DNA from: Thermoanaerobaculia bacterium
GTDB lineage: Bacteria; Acidobacteriota; Thermoanaerobaculia; Multivoradales; JAHEKO01
NCBI GenBank assembly: GCA_947259925.1
Contig: CAMYOG010000036.1
Coordinates: 1 to 36,207 of the forward strand
Direction of reading: 5' to 3'
DNA: 36,207 nucleotides
The notes beneath the pieces are model-generated. The model was not told the origin of the DNA, ran no database searches, and saw nothing but the letters and a program-made list of their open reading frames with translations. Shown here piece by piece: positions 24,143-32,354 of this stretch (its first letter is position 1; each line of letters opens with the position of its first letter). Both the position numbers and the translations under genes were made by a program.

Positions 24143-25411
24143 TCAGACCTTCAGGTACTCGCGGACCTGCTCGTCCTTGCTCACCCGCCAGATCTTCGAG
24201 TCGAGATAGTAGTGCTGCATCGCGAAGCCGACGATCACCGCCGCCATCACCTGCTCACCGAGGCCGAGCTCGGCCGGGTTGCGCACTCCGGCCATCATCG
24301 CCAGTGAGTTGAACAGCATCTCGTCGAGCCGTCCCCCGGTGGCGTCGCGGAACGCCTCGACCAGAGGTCCGCGGTAGAGCGCGAAGGTGAAGATCAGTCC
24401 GACCAGGGCGTAGGTAGCGAAATTCCGGAACAGGCCGCGAATCCAGCGGTACTGCGGCTCGGTCCGCTGCGGGTACTTGTTGCGGGCGTAGCTGTAGACG
24501 ATGCAGTGGTATTGAATGTTGTGTCCGACCGTCACCAGGGGCACGACAAAGGCGGTCACCACCGGATGGCTGAACGCCGCCAGGTGGAGTGGGACCAGGA
24601 GCGAGAGCATCAGCAGCTTGCTGCCGTTGAGGCTCTGACGTTCGCGCCAGAGCCGCCACTGATGACCGATGTAGAGCGCCAGCACGGCGGCGTAGGCGGC
24701 CCAGGCGAGCGGGTAGACGACCTCGCCCAGGCTGGTCCCGGCGATCAGCGGCCGGCGCAGGCCCAGGTCCGGGAAACCGGGGGTCTCCGCGTACCAGGCG
24801 CTGGTCATGAACAGGACCAGCGGTAGGTAGAACGACAGGTTGAAGAACCAGGTGTCGAGCCGATCGCTGGTCGGCTCGAAATCGCCCGCCTTGCGCTTGT
24901 AGAGCCGGAAGAAGCCCCAGTGCTGGCGCACGACGTGGTAATAGGCCCAGAGCCGGAAGAAGACGAAGAAGAGGATCGCGCCGAGCGCCAGAGAGCCGGC
25001 CGGGATAGGACGGCCCCAGCCGGCGCCGAGGGCGCCGAGTGCGTAGGGCGCCAGGACCGCCAGCGGGCCGACGCCGAACCAGATGAACGAGAACAGGATC
25101 TCTCGGCGCCGCACCCGCCACTCGTCGGGATCGAAGAGCGTGCGCGCCAGGGTCGCCCAGACGTGTGGAGCGTCGAGGATCAGCGCCCAGCTGAGGACCA
25201 CCAGGAGCTCGAGGGTGAGCGGGATGGTGACGCCGCCGACGGCGAGCGTCGTCAACGGCTCGCTCAGCGGCTCGTCGAGCGTCAGGATCGCGAACAGGAT
25301 GACGCCCAGATAGAGCCACCCCGCCAGAGCGGAGCCGATGTAGAAGAGGAGATCCTTGCCGGGGCTCAGGATCCAGTGAAAGCGGACGCGACTCGGTCCG
25401 CCCGAGCTCAC
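24143..25411 (-). CDS. Histidine-rich multi-spanning membrane protein, unknown function
   Basis: A 422-residue membrane protein with roughly nine to eleven hydrophobic segments. Conserved-looking polar motifs cluster near membrane boundaries: DAPHVWATLART (His83), AYYHVVRQHWGFFRLYKRK (His159, His164), FSHP (His282), VGHNIQYHCIVYSYARNKY (His297, His302) and MQHYYLDSKIWRVSKDE (His400). Repeated HxxxxH spacing in membrane segments recalls metal-dependent membrane oxygenases or desaturase-like proteins, but I cannot assign a family. The GTG start overlaps the EF-G-like stop by four bases (GTGA), so translation is coupled to that gene. The DSKIWR C-terminal motif may be useful in searches. Confidence 0.85.
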   Translation of the reverse strand: MSSGGPSRVRFHWILSPGKDLLFYIGSALAGWLYLGVILFAILTLDEPLSEPLTTLAVGGVTIPLTLELLVVLSWALILDAPHVWATLARTLFDPDEWRVRRREILFSFIWFGVGPLAVLAPYALGALGAGWGRPIPAGSLALGAILFFVFFRLWAYYHVVRQHWGFFRLYKRKAGDFEPTSDRLDTWFFNLSFYLPLVLFMTSAWYAETPGFPDLGLRRPLIAGTSLGEVVYPLAWAAYAAVLALYIGHQWRLWRERQSLNGSKLLMLSLLVPLHLAAFSHPVVTAFVVPLVTVGHNIQYHCIVYSYARNKYPQRTEPQYRWIRGLFRNFATYALVGLIFTFALYRGPLVEAFRDATGGRLDEMLFNSLAMMAGVRNPAELGLGEQVMAAVIVGFAMQHYYLDSKIWRVSKDEQVREYLKV

Positions 25412-27492
25412 CCTTCCTCTTTCTCCCGCCTCGCCTCTTCGATCAGCTTCACCTGGATGTTCCGCGGTACCTCGTCGTAGTGGGAGAGCTCGAGCTCGAA
25501 GCTCGCCCGGCCCTGCGTCATCGAGGTGAGCGCCGGCGCGTAGTCGAGCATCTCGGCCATCGGCACGGTGGCCGAGATGACCTGGTCGCCGCGCTTGGTC
25601 TCCATCCCCTGTGGCCGGCCACGACGCTGCGACAGGTCGCTCATGATGTCGCCGGTGAACTCCTCGGAAGTGGTGATCTCGACCTGCATCATCGGCTCGA
25701 GGATGGTCGCCGCCGCCGAGGTCATCGCGTCCTTGAACGCCAGTGAGCCGGCGACCTTGAACGCCATCTCCGACGAGTCGACGTCGTGATACTGACCGTC
25801 TCGGAGGCGGACGCGGAAGTCGACCACCGGGTACCCGGCCAGAAAACCGCGCTGGCGTGCCTCCTGGATGCCCTTTTTGACCGCCGGTCGATAGGTCTGT
25901 GGGATCGAGCCGCCGAAGATCTCGTCGACGAACTCGAAGTCCTTGCCGCGCTCGAGCGGCTCCATCGTGATGCGGCAGTCGGCAAACTGCCCACGGCCGC
26001 CGCTCTGCTTCTTGTGCCGGCCGTGGCCGTCGGCGGTCTTCTTGATGGTCTCGCGGTAGGGCACCTTCGGTGGGTGCAGGACGACCTCGACGTGGAAGCG
26101 CTGCTTGAGCTTGGCGACCGCGATCTCGACGTGCAGCTGGCCGGTGCCCGAGATCAGGTACTCGCCGGTCTCGGCGTCGCGCCGGGCGCCGAGGCTGGGA
26201 TCCTCCTCCATCAGCCGGCGGAGTGCCTCACCGATCTTCTCCTCGTCGCCCTTCGACTTCGGCTCGATCGCGAACGAGATCGCCGGCGGTCGGATGCCGA
26301 TCCAACCGAGGTTGACCGGCCGCGACTTGTCGCAGAGGGTGTCTCCCGAGTTGGTCTTCTTGAGCTTGGCGATGCCGCCGACGTCGCCGGTGATCAGCTG
26401 TTGGGTCTCCTTGGTCTGCTTGCCCTGGAGGCTCAACAGATGGCCGAGCCGCTCGTTGGCCTCGACGCGCGTGTTCCAGACGGTGCTGTCGGATGACAGC
26501 GTGCCGCTGACGACCCGCAGGATCGAGATATGGCCGGCGAACGGATCGCTCAGGGTCTTGAAGACCAGCGCACTCACCGGGCCGTTCTCCGAGGCCTCGA
26601 GCTCCACCTCCTCGCCGCCGACGTTGCTCGCCGGGAAGGTGCCACGGTCGAGCGGCGACGGCATGGTGGCGACGATCGCGTCGAGGAGCGCCGACGGGCC
26701 GATGCCGTGGACCGCCGAGCCGGCGGTGACCGGGAAGAGCTTGCGCTCGACGATCGCCTTGCGCAGGCCGCCGAGCAGCTCTTCCTCGCTCAGGGTTCCC
26801 TCTTCGAAGAACTTCTCGAGCAGTGCATCGTCCGACTCGGCGACGATCTCGATCAGCTCGTTGCGGGCGGTCTCGACGCCCTCCTGCAGCTCGTCGGGGA
26901 TCGGGATCTCCTTGCCCTTGCCGTTACCGTCCTGGTCGAAGCTGTAGGCCTTCTGGGTGACCAGGTCGATGACGCCCGAGAACTCGAGCTCCCTGCCGAT
27001 CGGCAGCTGGATCGGGACGACACCGCGGTCGAAGTGCTCGCGTAGCGACGCGACGACGCCGTCGAAGTCGGCCCGCTCGCGGTCCATCTTGGTCAGGTGG
27101 AGCATCACCGGCGTTCCGGTCTTCTCCGCGAACGCCCACGCCTTGTCGGTGACCACCTCGATCCCCGAGACCGCGTTGACACAGAGCAGCACGGCGTCGG
27201 CGGCGCGGATCCCGGCGCGGGTCTCGACGAAGAAGATGCCGTACCCGGGGCAGTCGATCAGGTTGACCTTGTGCTCCTTCCAGGGCGTGAAGCAGGGCGC
27301 GAGACCGATCGAGATCGTGCGTGCGATCTCTTCGGAGTCGAAATCGGTCGTCGTGTTGCCGTCCTCGACCTTGTTGAGCCGGTTGACTACGCCACCGGTA
27401 TAGAGGAGTGCACTCGCCAGGGTCGTCTTGCCGGTGTCGTTGTGTCCGGCGATCGCGAGATTGCGGATCTTGTCCGAGCTTTCCACCTGCAC
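25408..27492 (-). CDS. EF-G-like GTPase (secondary EF-G)
   Basis: A 694-residue translational-GTPase paralogue with all EF-G domains. From GTG 27492, nine bases after a perfect AAGGAGGT, it reads MQVESSDKIRNLAIAGHNDT. G1 is GHNDTGKT (16-23), G3 is DCPGY (80-84) and G4 is TKMD (134-137). Canonical EF-G has DTPGH and NKMD; here the catalytic switch-II histidine is Tyr84 and the G4 Asn is Thr. This Tyr variant is known from the FusA2/EF-G-like bacterial subfamily, some of which do not hydrolyse GTP on ribosomes. Domain IV-V segments include SGGRGQFADCRITMEPLERG and SDLSQRRGRPQGMETKRGDQ. Longer starts would lie in the attenuator-like leader. Confidence 0.93.
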   Translation of the reverse strand: MQVESSDKIRNLAIAGHNDTGKTTLASALLYTGGVVNRLNKVEDGNTTTDFDSEEIARTISIGLAPCFTPWKEHKVNLIDCPGYGIFFVETRAGIRAADAVLLCVNAVSGIEVVTDKAWAFAEKTGTPVMLHLTKMDRERADFDGVVASLREHFDRGVVPIQLPIGRELEFSGVIDLVTQKAYSFDQDGNGKGKEIPIPDELQEGVETARNELIEIVAESDDALLEKFFEEGTLSEEELLGGLRKAIVERKLFPVTAGSAVHGIGPSALLDAIVATMPSPLDRGTFPASNVGGEEVELEASENGPVSALVFKTLSDPFAGHISILRVVSGTLSSDSTVWNTRVEANERLGHLLSLQGKQTKETQQLITGDVGGIAKLKKTNSGDTLCDKSRPVNLGWIGIRPPAISFAIEPKSKGDEEKIGEALRRLMEEDPSLGARRDAETGEYLISGTGQLHVEIAVAKLKQRFHVEVVLHPPKVPYRETIKKTADGHGRHKKQSGGRGQFADCRITMEPLERGKDFEFVDEIFGGSIPQTYRPAVKKGIQEARQRGFLAGYPVVDFRVRLRDGQYHDVDSSEMAFKVAGSLAFKDAMTSAAATILEPMMQVEITTSEEFTGDIMSDLSQRRGRPQGMETKRGDQVISATVPMAEMLDYAPALTSMTQGRASFELELSHYDEVPRNIQVKLIEEARREKEEG

Positions 27493-27520
27493 GTTCTGTC
27501 GACCTCCTTGGTTCCAGCCG

Positions 27521-27562
27521 CAAAATAAGCCCACCCGAATCCATCGACTTCCGAGGGTGGGC
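27521..27562 (-). terminator. Intrinsic-terminator-like hairpin in the EF-G-like leader
   Basis: On the minus strand GCCCACCC (27562-27555) pairs perfectly with GGGTGGGC (27536-27529) over 8 bp around an 18-base loop, followed at once by TTATTTTG (27528-27521). This has terminator form. It ends 28 bases upstream of the EF-G-like start, leaving little room for a promoter between, so it lies either in that gene's leader (attenuator) or terminates read-through from the M16 genes, whose stop is 89 bases upstream. Confidence 0.6.
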
Positions 27563-27650
27563 CGTGGTACTGCGGATCGAGGAGCATACCACAAGGAAGA
27601 GGCTCGGGCAGGCTCCCGGGGCTAGGTCTAAGCCGTTGAAAAGAATAGGT

Positions 27651-29072
27651 TTATGAGTCGAGCCTCGAGGCTCGGCCGGAGCCCGCCCAACACGGCTCCG
27701 GCTCATCCGCCGGGCGCCAGACCGCCGGCTCTCCGAACGGCTCGAGCTGGGGCCGCAGCTCGGTCTCCGGGCCGACCGCCACCACGGTGAGACGGTCGGG
27801 GTCGAGATGCCGCCTTGCGGCCAGCTGGACATCTTCGATGGTGACCGCCTGGACCTCGGCAGGGTAGCGCTGCCAGTGGTCGAGGGGCAGGTCGTGCACG
27901 GCGATATCGCGCAGCCGGGCCGAGATGCCCTCGAGCGACTGCACCGTGTACGGAAAGACGCCCAGGATGTAGCTCTTGGTCTCCTCCAGCTCTTCGGCCG
28001 TCACCGGCTCCGCGACCAGTCGCTCGAGCTCGCCGCGGATCTCGGCGATCGCCGCGCCGACGTTCTCGGTGTTGACCGCTGACGAGACGGTGAACGGACC
28101 ACGAGCCCGACGCCGGGAGAACGAGCTGAAGATGCCGTAGGTGAAGCCGTGGCGCTCGCGCAGGTTCAGGTTGAGACGGCTGGTGAACTTGCCGCCCAGT
28201 AGAAAGCTCATGACGGCGAGGGTGGTGAAGTCCGGATGGCGCCTCTCCACACCGACGTGGCCGAGGCGCAGCTCGGTCTGGACCGCCTCGGGCCGGTCGA
28301 CCAGGTAGACGCCGGCGTCCCCACCCTCCGTATCTTGCGGTGGCGGCAGCGGCCCGAGCGCTCCATTCGCCAGCCGTCCGAGCGCCTTCCGTGCCCGATC
28401 GCGCAGCTCGTCGACCTCGAAGTCGCCGACCGCGATCAGCGTGATCGGCGTCGAGAGCAGGTGTTCTCGATAGAAGCGCTCGATCTCGGCGCGGCTCGTG
28501 GAGCTGACGCTGTCGGTGGTTCCGATCACCGGCCAACCGTAGGGCGAGTCGCCGTAGAGGGCGCGTGCGAACTGCACCGCGGCGAGCGCGGACGGAACCA
28601 CGCGGCGACGCCGGATCTCGGCCAGGACGCGGTCCCGCAGCCGCTCGAGCTCGTCCTCGGGGAAGGTCGGCTCGCACACGACCTCGGCGAGCAGTCGGAG
28701 AGCGACGTCAGCGCGCGACGAGACCACGCCGGTGGCGAGCGAGACGCTGTCCCAATCGGTAGTGGTCGAGAGATAGCCGCCGATGCGCTCGGCGCCGGCG
28801 GCGATCTCGCGCGACGTCTTGCTGGTCGTACCCTCGTCGAGCATCGCCGCGGTCAGGGCGGCGAGGCCGCTCCGGCCGGGCGGATCGAGGCTCGCGCCCA
28901 TCGGGCCGAGAAGCTCGAAGGAGGTCAACGGCACGTCGCGCTTGGGGGCCGCGAACAGCACCAGGCCGTCGTCGAGCTGGTGCCGCTCGAACGGCAGGAA
29001 AGCGAACGGCCGCACCGGCCCGGGCGAGGGCGGAGAGCTGCGATCGAGACGGTTGGCGGCGGCCGCGGTCAT
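27651..29072 (-). CDS. M16-family peptidase homologue, non-catalytic subunit
   Basis: A 473-residue M16 (pitrilysin/processing peptidase) homologue. At the place of the zinc motif HxxEH it has GLAALTAAMLDEGTTSKTSR with no histidines, so it cannot bind zinc. It keeps the substrate-binding Arg/Tyr pair (LNLNLRERHGFTYGIFSSFS) typical of the partner subunit. By analogy with two-component M16 peptidases it should pair with the adjacent catalytic protein, whose gene overlaps its start by four bases (ATGA). No signal peptide is clear, so location is uncertain. Confidence 0.9.
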   Translation of the reverse strand: MTAAAANRLDRSSPPSPGPVRPFAFLPFERHQLDDGLVLFAAPKRDVPLTSFELLGPMGASLDPPGRSGLAALTAAMLDEGTTSKTSREIAAGAERIGGYLSTTTDWDSVSLATGVVSSRADVALRLLAEVVCEPTFPEDELERLRDRVLAEIRRRRVVPSALAAVQFARALYGDSPYGWPVIGTTDSVSSTSRAEIERFYREHLLSTPITLIAVGDFEVDELRDRARKALGRLANGALGPLPPPQDTEGGDAGVYLVDRPEAVQTELRLGHVGVERRHPDFTTLAVMSFLLGGKFTSRLNLNLRERHGFTYGIFSSFSRRRARGPFTVSSAVNTENVGAAIAEIRGELERLVAEPVTAEELEETKSYILGVFPYTVQSLEGISARLRDIAVHDLPLDHWQRYPAEVQAVTIEDVQLAARRHLDPDRLTVVAVGPETELRPQLEPFGEPAVWRPADEPEPCWAGSGRASRLDS

Positions 29073-30352
29073 CGATCGGTTCGATCGGGCACGACGTGCA
29101 GGACGACGCGCCGGTCGGGGAGCAGGCTGCCCGCCGCGAACTCGTGCAGATCGGCGGCGGTCAGACCGACGTAGCGATCGGCCTCGGTGTCGATCCGTCC
29201 GGGGTCGTCGTGGTAGGTGGTCATTCTCGACAGCAGATCGGCGCGATTCTCCAGATTCTGGAGCTGCTCGAAGTAGGAGGTGAGAAACCGGTTGCGTGCC
29301 CGCTCGAGCTCGGCATCGGGTAGCGGCTCGGTCGCCGCGCGCTCCAGATGGGCGCTCAGCGCGGCCTCGACCCGCTCGATCGCGACCCCCGGCTTGGCCG
29401 TCGCCACGATGGCGAAGGCGCCGGCGATCTCGGTGGGGAAGACCAGCGCGCTGACGTCCTGCACCAGCTGCTGCTCGTAGGCGAGGTCCTGGTAGAGCGG
29501 GCTCGACTTGCCGCCGGTGAGCGCCGAGGCGAGCAGGCTGGCGGTCGGCCAGTCGTCCGAGAGCAACGACGGGGCATGGAAAGCCATGTAGATGCGGGCC
29601 AGCTCGACGCGGTCGTACTGGACCTCGCGGATCTCGCCGGCGAGCGGCTCGAGGTCGGCGCGCACGGGCTCGAGCTCACCTCCCCGCTCGATCTCGCCGA
29701 AGTAGCACTTGATCGCCTCGTAGGCCGCCGCCGGCTCGAAGTCGCCCGCCAGGGTCAGAACCGCGTTGTTGGGCACGTAGTGGGTCCGAAAGAACTCCTC
29801 GATCTCCTCGAGGGTCGCGGCCGCGATGTCGTCCATGTAACCGATGACCGGCCAGTGGTAGGGGTGGGGCTCGGCGTAGAGCAGCTCGAAGAGGCGCTCG
29901 AAGGCGCGCCCGTAGGGCTGATTGTCGACCCGCTGCCGCCGCTCGTTCATGACCACCGACCGCTGGTTCTCGAACTTCTCCTCGGTCATGGCGGGCAGCA
30001 GGTAGCCCATTCGATCGGACTCGAGCCAGAGACCCAGCTCCAGGAACTGCGACGGCAGAGTCTCGTAGTAGTTGGTCCGGTCGCCAGCCGTCGAGCCGTT
30101 GGCGACGCCGCCCGCCTGTTGCACGAATCGGAAGTGATCGTTGGTGCCGACGTGCTGGCTGCCCTGGAAGAGCATGTGCTCGAACAGGTGCGCGAAGCCG
30201 CTCCGTCCCGGCCGCTCGTTCTTCGAGCCGACGTGGTACCAGAGGTTGATCGCTATCAGGGGGAGCGAGCGCTCCGGGTGCAGCACGACCCGCAGACCGT
30301 TGTCGAGGGTGCGCTGCTCGATCGGGTGGGCGAGCTTCGGAAGATCGATCAT
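29069..30352 (-). CDS. M16-family zinc peptidase, catalytic subunit
   Basis: A 427-residue zinc peptidase. The inverted zinc motif HLFEH occupies residues 55-59 (His55, catalytic Glu58, His59) and the downstream zinc ligand is Glu137 (QRSVVMNERRQ), about 78 residues later as expected. Other family marks are WYHVGSKNERPGRSGFAH and GGVANGSTAGDRTNYYETLP. It resembles bacterial homologues of mitochondrial processing peptidase. It lies 15 bases after a methyltransferase gene, and its stop overlaps the non-catalytic partner. No convincing signal sequence, so a cytoplasmic or later-processed location is possible. Confidence 0.93.
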   Translation of the reverse strand: MIDLPKLAHPIEQRTLDNGLRVVLHPERSLPLIAINLWYHVGSKNERPGRSGFAHLFEHMLFQGSQHVGTNDHFRFVQQAGGVANGSTAGDRTNYYETLPSQFLELGLWLESDRMGYLLPAMTEEKFENQRSVVMNERRQRVDNQPYGRAFERLFELLYAEPHPYHWPVIGYMDDIAAATLEEIEEFFRTHYVPNNAVLTLAGDFEPAAAYEAIKCYFGEIERGGELEPVRADLEPLAGEIREVQYDRVELARIYMAFHAPSLLSDDWPTASLLASALTGGKSSPLYQDLAYEQQLVQDVSALVFPTEIAGAFAIVATAKPGVAIERVEAALSAHLERAATEPLPDAELERARNRFLTSYFEQLQNLENRADLLSRMTTYHDDPGRIDTEADRYVGLTAADLHEFAAGSLLPDRRVVLHVVPDRTDR

Positions 30353-30367
30353 TCGCCCGGCCTCCGA

Positions 30368-31033
30368 TCAGCCGGAGCTCGAGCGACCGGGACGCCCGGC
30401 CAGACCGCCGCGCGGTCGGTAGTTGAGCACGTACTCCTGGAGTCCGTTGCGGAGCAGAAAGGAGACGTCGACCTCGAAATCGGGTAGGCCGCGCCGAAGG
30501 TCGGGCTCGGTGTAGCGAGGCGACCTGCGCAGCCATTGGCGGTCCGGCTCGTAGGCGAGGTGCTGGCGATCGAGGACCCTGAACGCTGTCGGCCTGGCGG
30601 GCATCTCTTTGTGCGTCGCGATCATCGCGAACAGCTGTGTGCTCCGGTGACAGAAGCCGGCGATCGCATCGGCGAGCAGCCGCTGCTGATCACGGTTCAG
30701 ATAGTTCAGCAGGTCCCATGCCAGGATCACGTCGACCGGTTGGCCGCTGGTGGTCGGCAGCTCGCGCTCGAGCAGGAGCTGAAACGCACGGCTGTTCTCC
30801 GGCTGCCGGATGCCGGGAGCGAAGAGCGACTCGTACAGATCGGCGATGTAGAGCTTGCACCTCAGCTGGGCGAAGAACCGGACGTTCTCGCCGACCGCCG
30901 GGCCGAGATCGAGGATCACGTGCCGGCCGCCGGTGCTCAAGCGGCTGGAGAGTTGCTTGAGACAGGGCGACTCGAACTCGCTCCGAGTCTCCTCGAAGGC
31001 GACGTCGCGCCCTCCCGATCGGCTCAGCGCCAC
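30368..31033 (-). CDS. Class I SAM-dependent methyltransferase-like protein
   Basis: A 221-residue protein with a Rossmann-type SAM fold: motif I HVILDLGPAVGENV (38-51), acidic loop YIADLYESL with Asp65, and motif IV-like VDVILAWDLLNYLNRDQQRL. No substrate-specific domain can be recognised; the C-terminal region is arginine-rich (RPRGGLAGRPGRSSSG). GTG 31033 start. It lies seven bases after bactofilin and 15 before the M16 pair, so it belongs to the same transcript. Substrate unknown. Confidence 0.78.
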   Translation of the reverse strand: MALSRSGGRDVAFEETRSEFESPCLKQLSSRLSTGGRHVILDLGPAVGENVRFFAQLRCKLYIADLYESLFAPGIRQPENSRAFQLLLERELPTTSGQPVDVILAWDLLNYLNRDQQRLLADAIAGFCHRSTQLFAMIATHKEMPARPTAFRVLDRQHLAYEPDRQWLRRSPRYTEPDLRRGLPDFEVDVSFLLRNGLQEYVLNYRPRGGLAGRPGRSSSG

Positions 31034-31040
31034 GGCGAGC

Positions 31041-31544
31041 TCAGCCGCGGGTGGTTGCTGGGTTCAGCTCGGCCTGCGCCTCCTCGACGGGCGGCTCGCT
31101 CTTGGCCGGCGCCATGGCCGGCTTGGCCTCCGCTACTGCCGGCTTCGACGCCGGTTCCATGTCGATCGAGCCTTTGAAGTTGGCGCCGTTCTCGAGAGTG
31201 ACGCGCGGGCCGACGATGTTGCCCTGGACCCGGCCGGAGGCGCGGACGACGACGTCCTGATCGCCGTAGAGGTTGCCCTTGACCTGTCCCTCGACGCGGA
31301 TGCTCTTGCCGTAGACATCGGCCTGTACTCGACCGCTCTGGCCGATGGTCACCTGGTTCTTGGGGAGTCGGATCTCGCCGTTGACGTGCCCCTGGATCAT
31401 CAGATCCTCGTCGCCGCTCAGATCACCCTTGATCTTGATCGAAGGGCCGATCGTCGCCTGATCGGACCTTGCGCTCCGCGGGGTCGCGGCCGGCTGGGGC
31501 TCCGGAGCCTTGTAGGGACTTTCCTCTTCGCTCTTTTTCCACAC
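31041..31544 (-). CDS. Bactofilin (polymer-forming cytoskeletal protein)
   Basis: A 167-residue bactofilin: a central beta-helix (about residues 31-135) with repeated short strands and glycine turns such as IKIKGDLSGDEDLMIQGHVN, GEIRLPKNQVTIGQSGRVQA and DVYGKSIRVEGQVKGNLYGD, flanked by disordered proline-, alanine- and lysine-rich tails, exactly the bactofilin architecture. These proteins polymerise without nucleotides and organise cell shape or wall enzymes. GTG 31544 is used, with AAGGAG upstream. It heads the minus-strand cluster and is divergent from lexA. Confidence 0.9.
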   Translation of the reverse strand: MWKKSEEESPYKAPEPQPAATPRSARSDQATIGPSIKIKGDLSGDEDLMIQGHVNGEIRLPKNQVTIGQSGRVQADVYGKSIRVEGQVKGNLYGDQDVVVRASGRVQGNIVGPRVTLENGANFKGSIDMEPASKPAVAEAKPAMAPAKSEPPVEEAQAELNPATTRG

Positions 31545-31580
31545 GGTCAGCTCCTTTTGTAGATTGCCCAGAAGGGCTTC

Positions 31581-31609
31581 AAGCTATTGGAGGGTAGGTG
31601 GAAAGTCAA
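31581..31609 (-). promoter_or_regulatory. Bactofilin promoter
   Basis: On the minus strand TTGACT (31609-31604) and TAGCTT (31586-31581) are separated by 17 bases, a good sigma-70-type spacing. Transcription would start near 31574, about 30 bases before the bactofilin GTG. The -35 box is one arm of the shared palindrome at 31603-31625. Confidence 0.6.
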
Positions 31610-31625
31610 GGTGGGTGCTTGACTT
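31603..31625. promoter_or_regulatory. Perfect 8-7-8 palindrome at the lexA/bactofilin promoters
   Basis: AAGTCAAG (31603-31610) and CTTGACTT (31618-31625) are exact reverse complements separated by GTGGGTG. Each arm contains a TTGACT -35 box, one for each divergent gene, so a dimeric protein bound here would block or tune both promoters. Because lexA starts beside it, LexA autoregulation (an SOS box) is the simplest hypothesis. The sequence is not the E. coli CTGT-N8-ACAG or the alphaproteobacterial GTTC-N7-GTTC box. Confidence 0.55.
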
Positions 31626-31648
31626 ACGCTCTGTTTCCGCCATAGACT
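31619..31648 (+). promoter_or_regulatory. lexA promoter, probably leaderless transcript
   Basis: TTGACT (31619-31624) and TAGACT (31643-31648) lie 18 bases apart. The GTG of lexA is at 31655, seven bases after the -10 box, just where transcription should start, so the mRNA would have no leader. No ribosome-binding sequence is visible before this GTG, which agrees. Confidence 0.6.
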
Positions 31649-31654
31649 GCGGAC

Positions 31655-32272
31655 GTGGCCCGCTTCCTGACCGAACGCCAGAAGGAGATCCTCGGCTTCA
31701 TCCGCGAGACGCTGCGGGAGCGGGGTGTCTCGCCGACCCATCGCGAGATCTGCGAACGGTTCGGCTACTCGTCCTACGGCACCGCCCACAAGCACCTGAA
31801 GCTGCTCGAGCAGAAGGGGTATCTGCGTCGGCACTGGAATCAGAAGCGCGGCGTCGAGCTGACCGAGCCGGAGGCGGCAGACGCCGCCGTGGAGCGCGAG
31901 CTGCCCTTCCTGGGCATCATCGCGGCCGGGCGGCCGATCGAGGCGGTTGCCGGCGACGAGAGCGTGCACGTGCCACCCCACCTCCTGCACGGACGCAACG
32001 GTGACCACTACGTGCTCAAGGTGCAGGGCGACTCGATGATCGACGAGGGGATCCACGACGGCGATCTGGTGGTGGTGAAGCGGCGCGAAGAAGGACTCGC
32101 CGGCGAGATGGTCGTGGCGCTGGTCGGCGACGAGGTGACGCTCAAGCGCTTCTACCCGGAAGGCGACAAGGTCCGACTGCAGCCGTCGAACCCGAGCATG
32201 GAGCCGATCTGGGTGGCCGCCGATCAGGTGCGAGTTCAGGGCATCGTGGTTGGCCTGATGCGCAAGTTTTAG
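31655..32272 (+). CDS. lexA: SOS repressor LexA
   Basis: LexA represses DNA-damage genes and cleaves itself when RecA filaments form. The 205-residue product has the N-terminal winged helix (FLTERQKEILGFIRETLRER, THREICERFGYSSYGTAHKH), a short linker, the Ala91-Gly92 cleavage site (GIIAAGRPIEAV), nucleophile Ser127 (VQGDSMID) and general-base Lys164 (EVTLKRFYP). Start GTG 31655 gives the family N-terminus. It is monocistronic or followed by the PilT-like gene 82 bases later; the gap has GC-rich inverted repeats but no clear terminator. Confidence 0.95.
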   Translation: MARFLTERQKEILGFIRETLRERGVSPTHREICERFGYSSYGTAHKHLKLLEQKGYLRRHWNQKRGVELTEPEAADAAVERELPFLGIIAAGRPIEAVAGDESVHVPPHLLHGRNGDHYVLKVQGDSMIDEGIHDGDLVVVKRREEGLAGEMVVALVGDEVTLKRFYPEGDKVRLQPSNPSMEPIWVAADQVRVQGIVVGLMRKF

Positions 32273-32354
32273 CGGTTTTTCCGCGCTGCGCGCGCCCCGG
32301 GTGTAACCGATTCAACTGCGGCTCCGCGGGCGGACCGGGAAAATCGTCAGGTCG

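Noticed and set aside
22946..24307. A 453-codon plus-strand open frame through the PH-domain and methyltransferase region.
   Set aside because: Its protein is low-complexity and shows no motifs; the minus strand gives a PH domain, lipobox and SAM motif.
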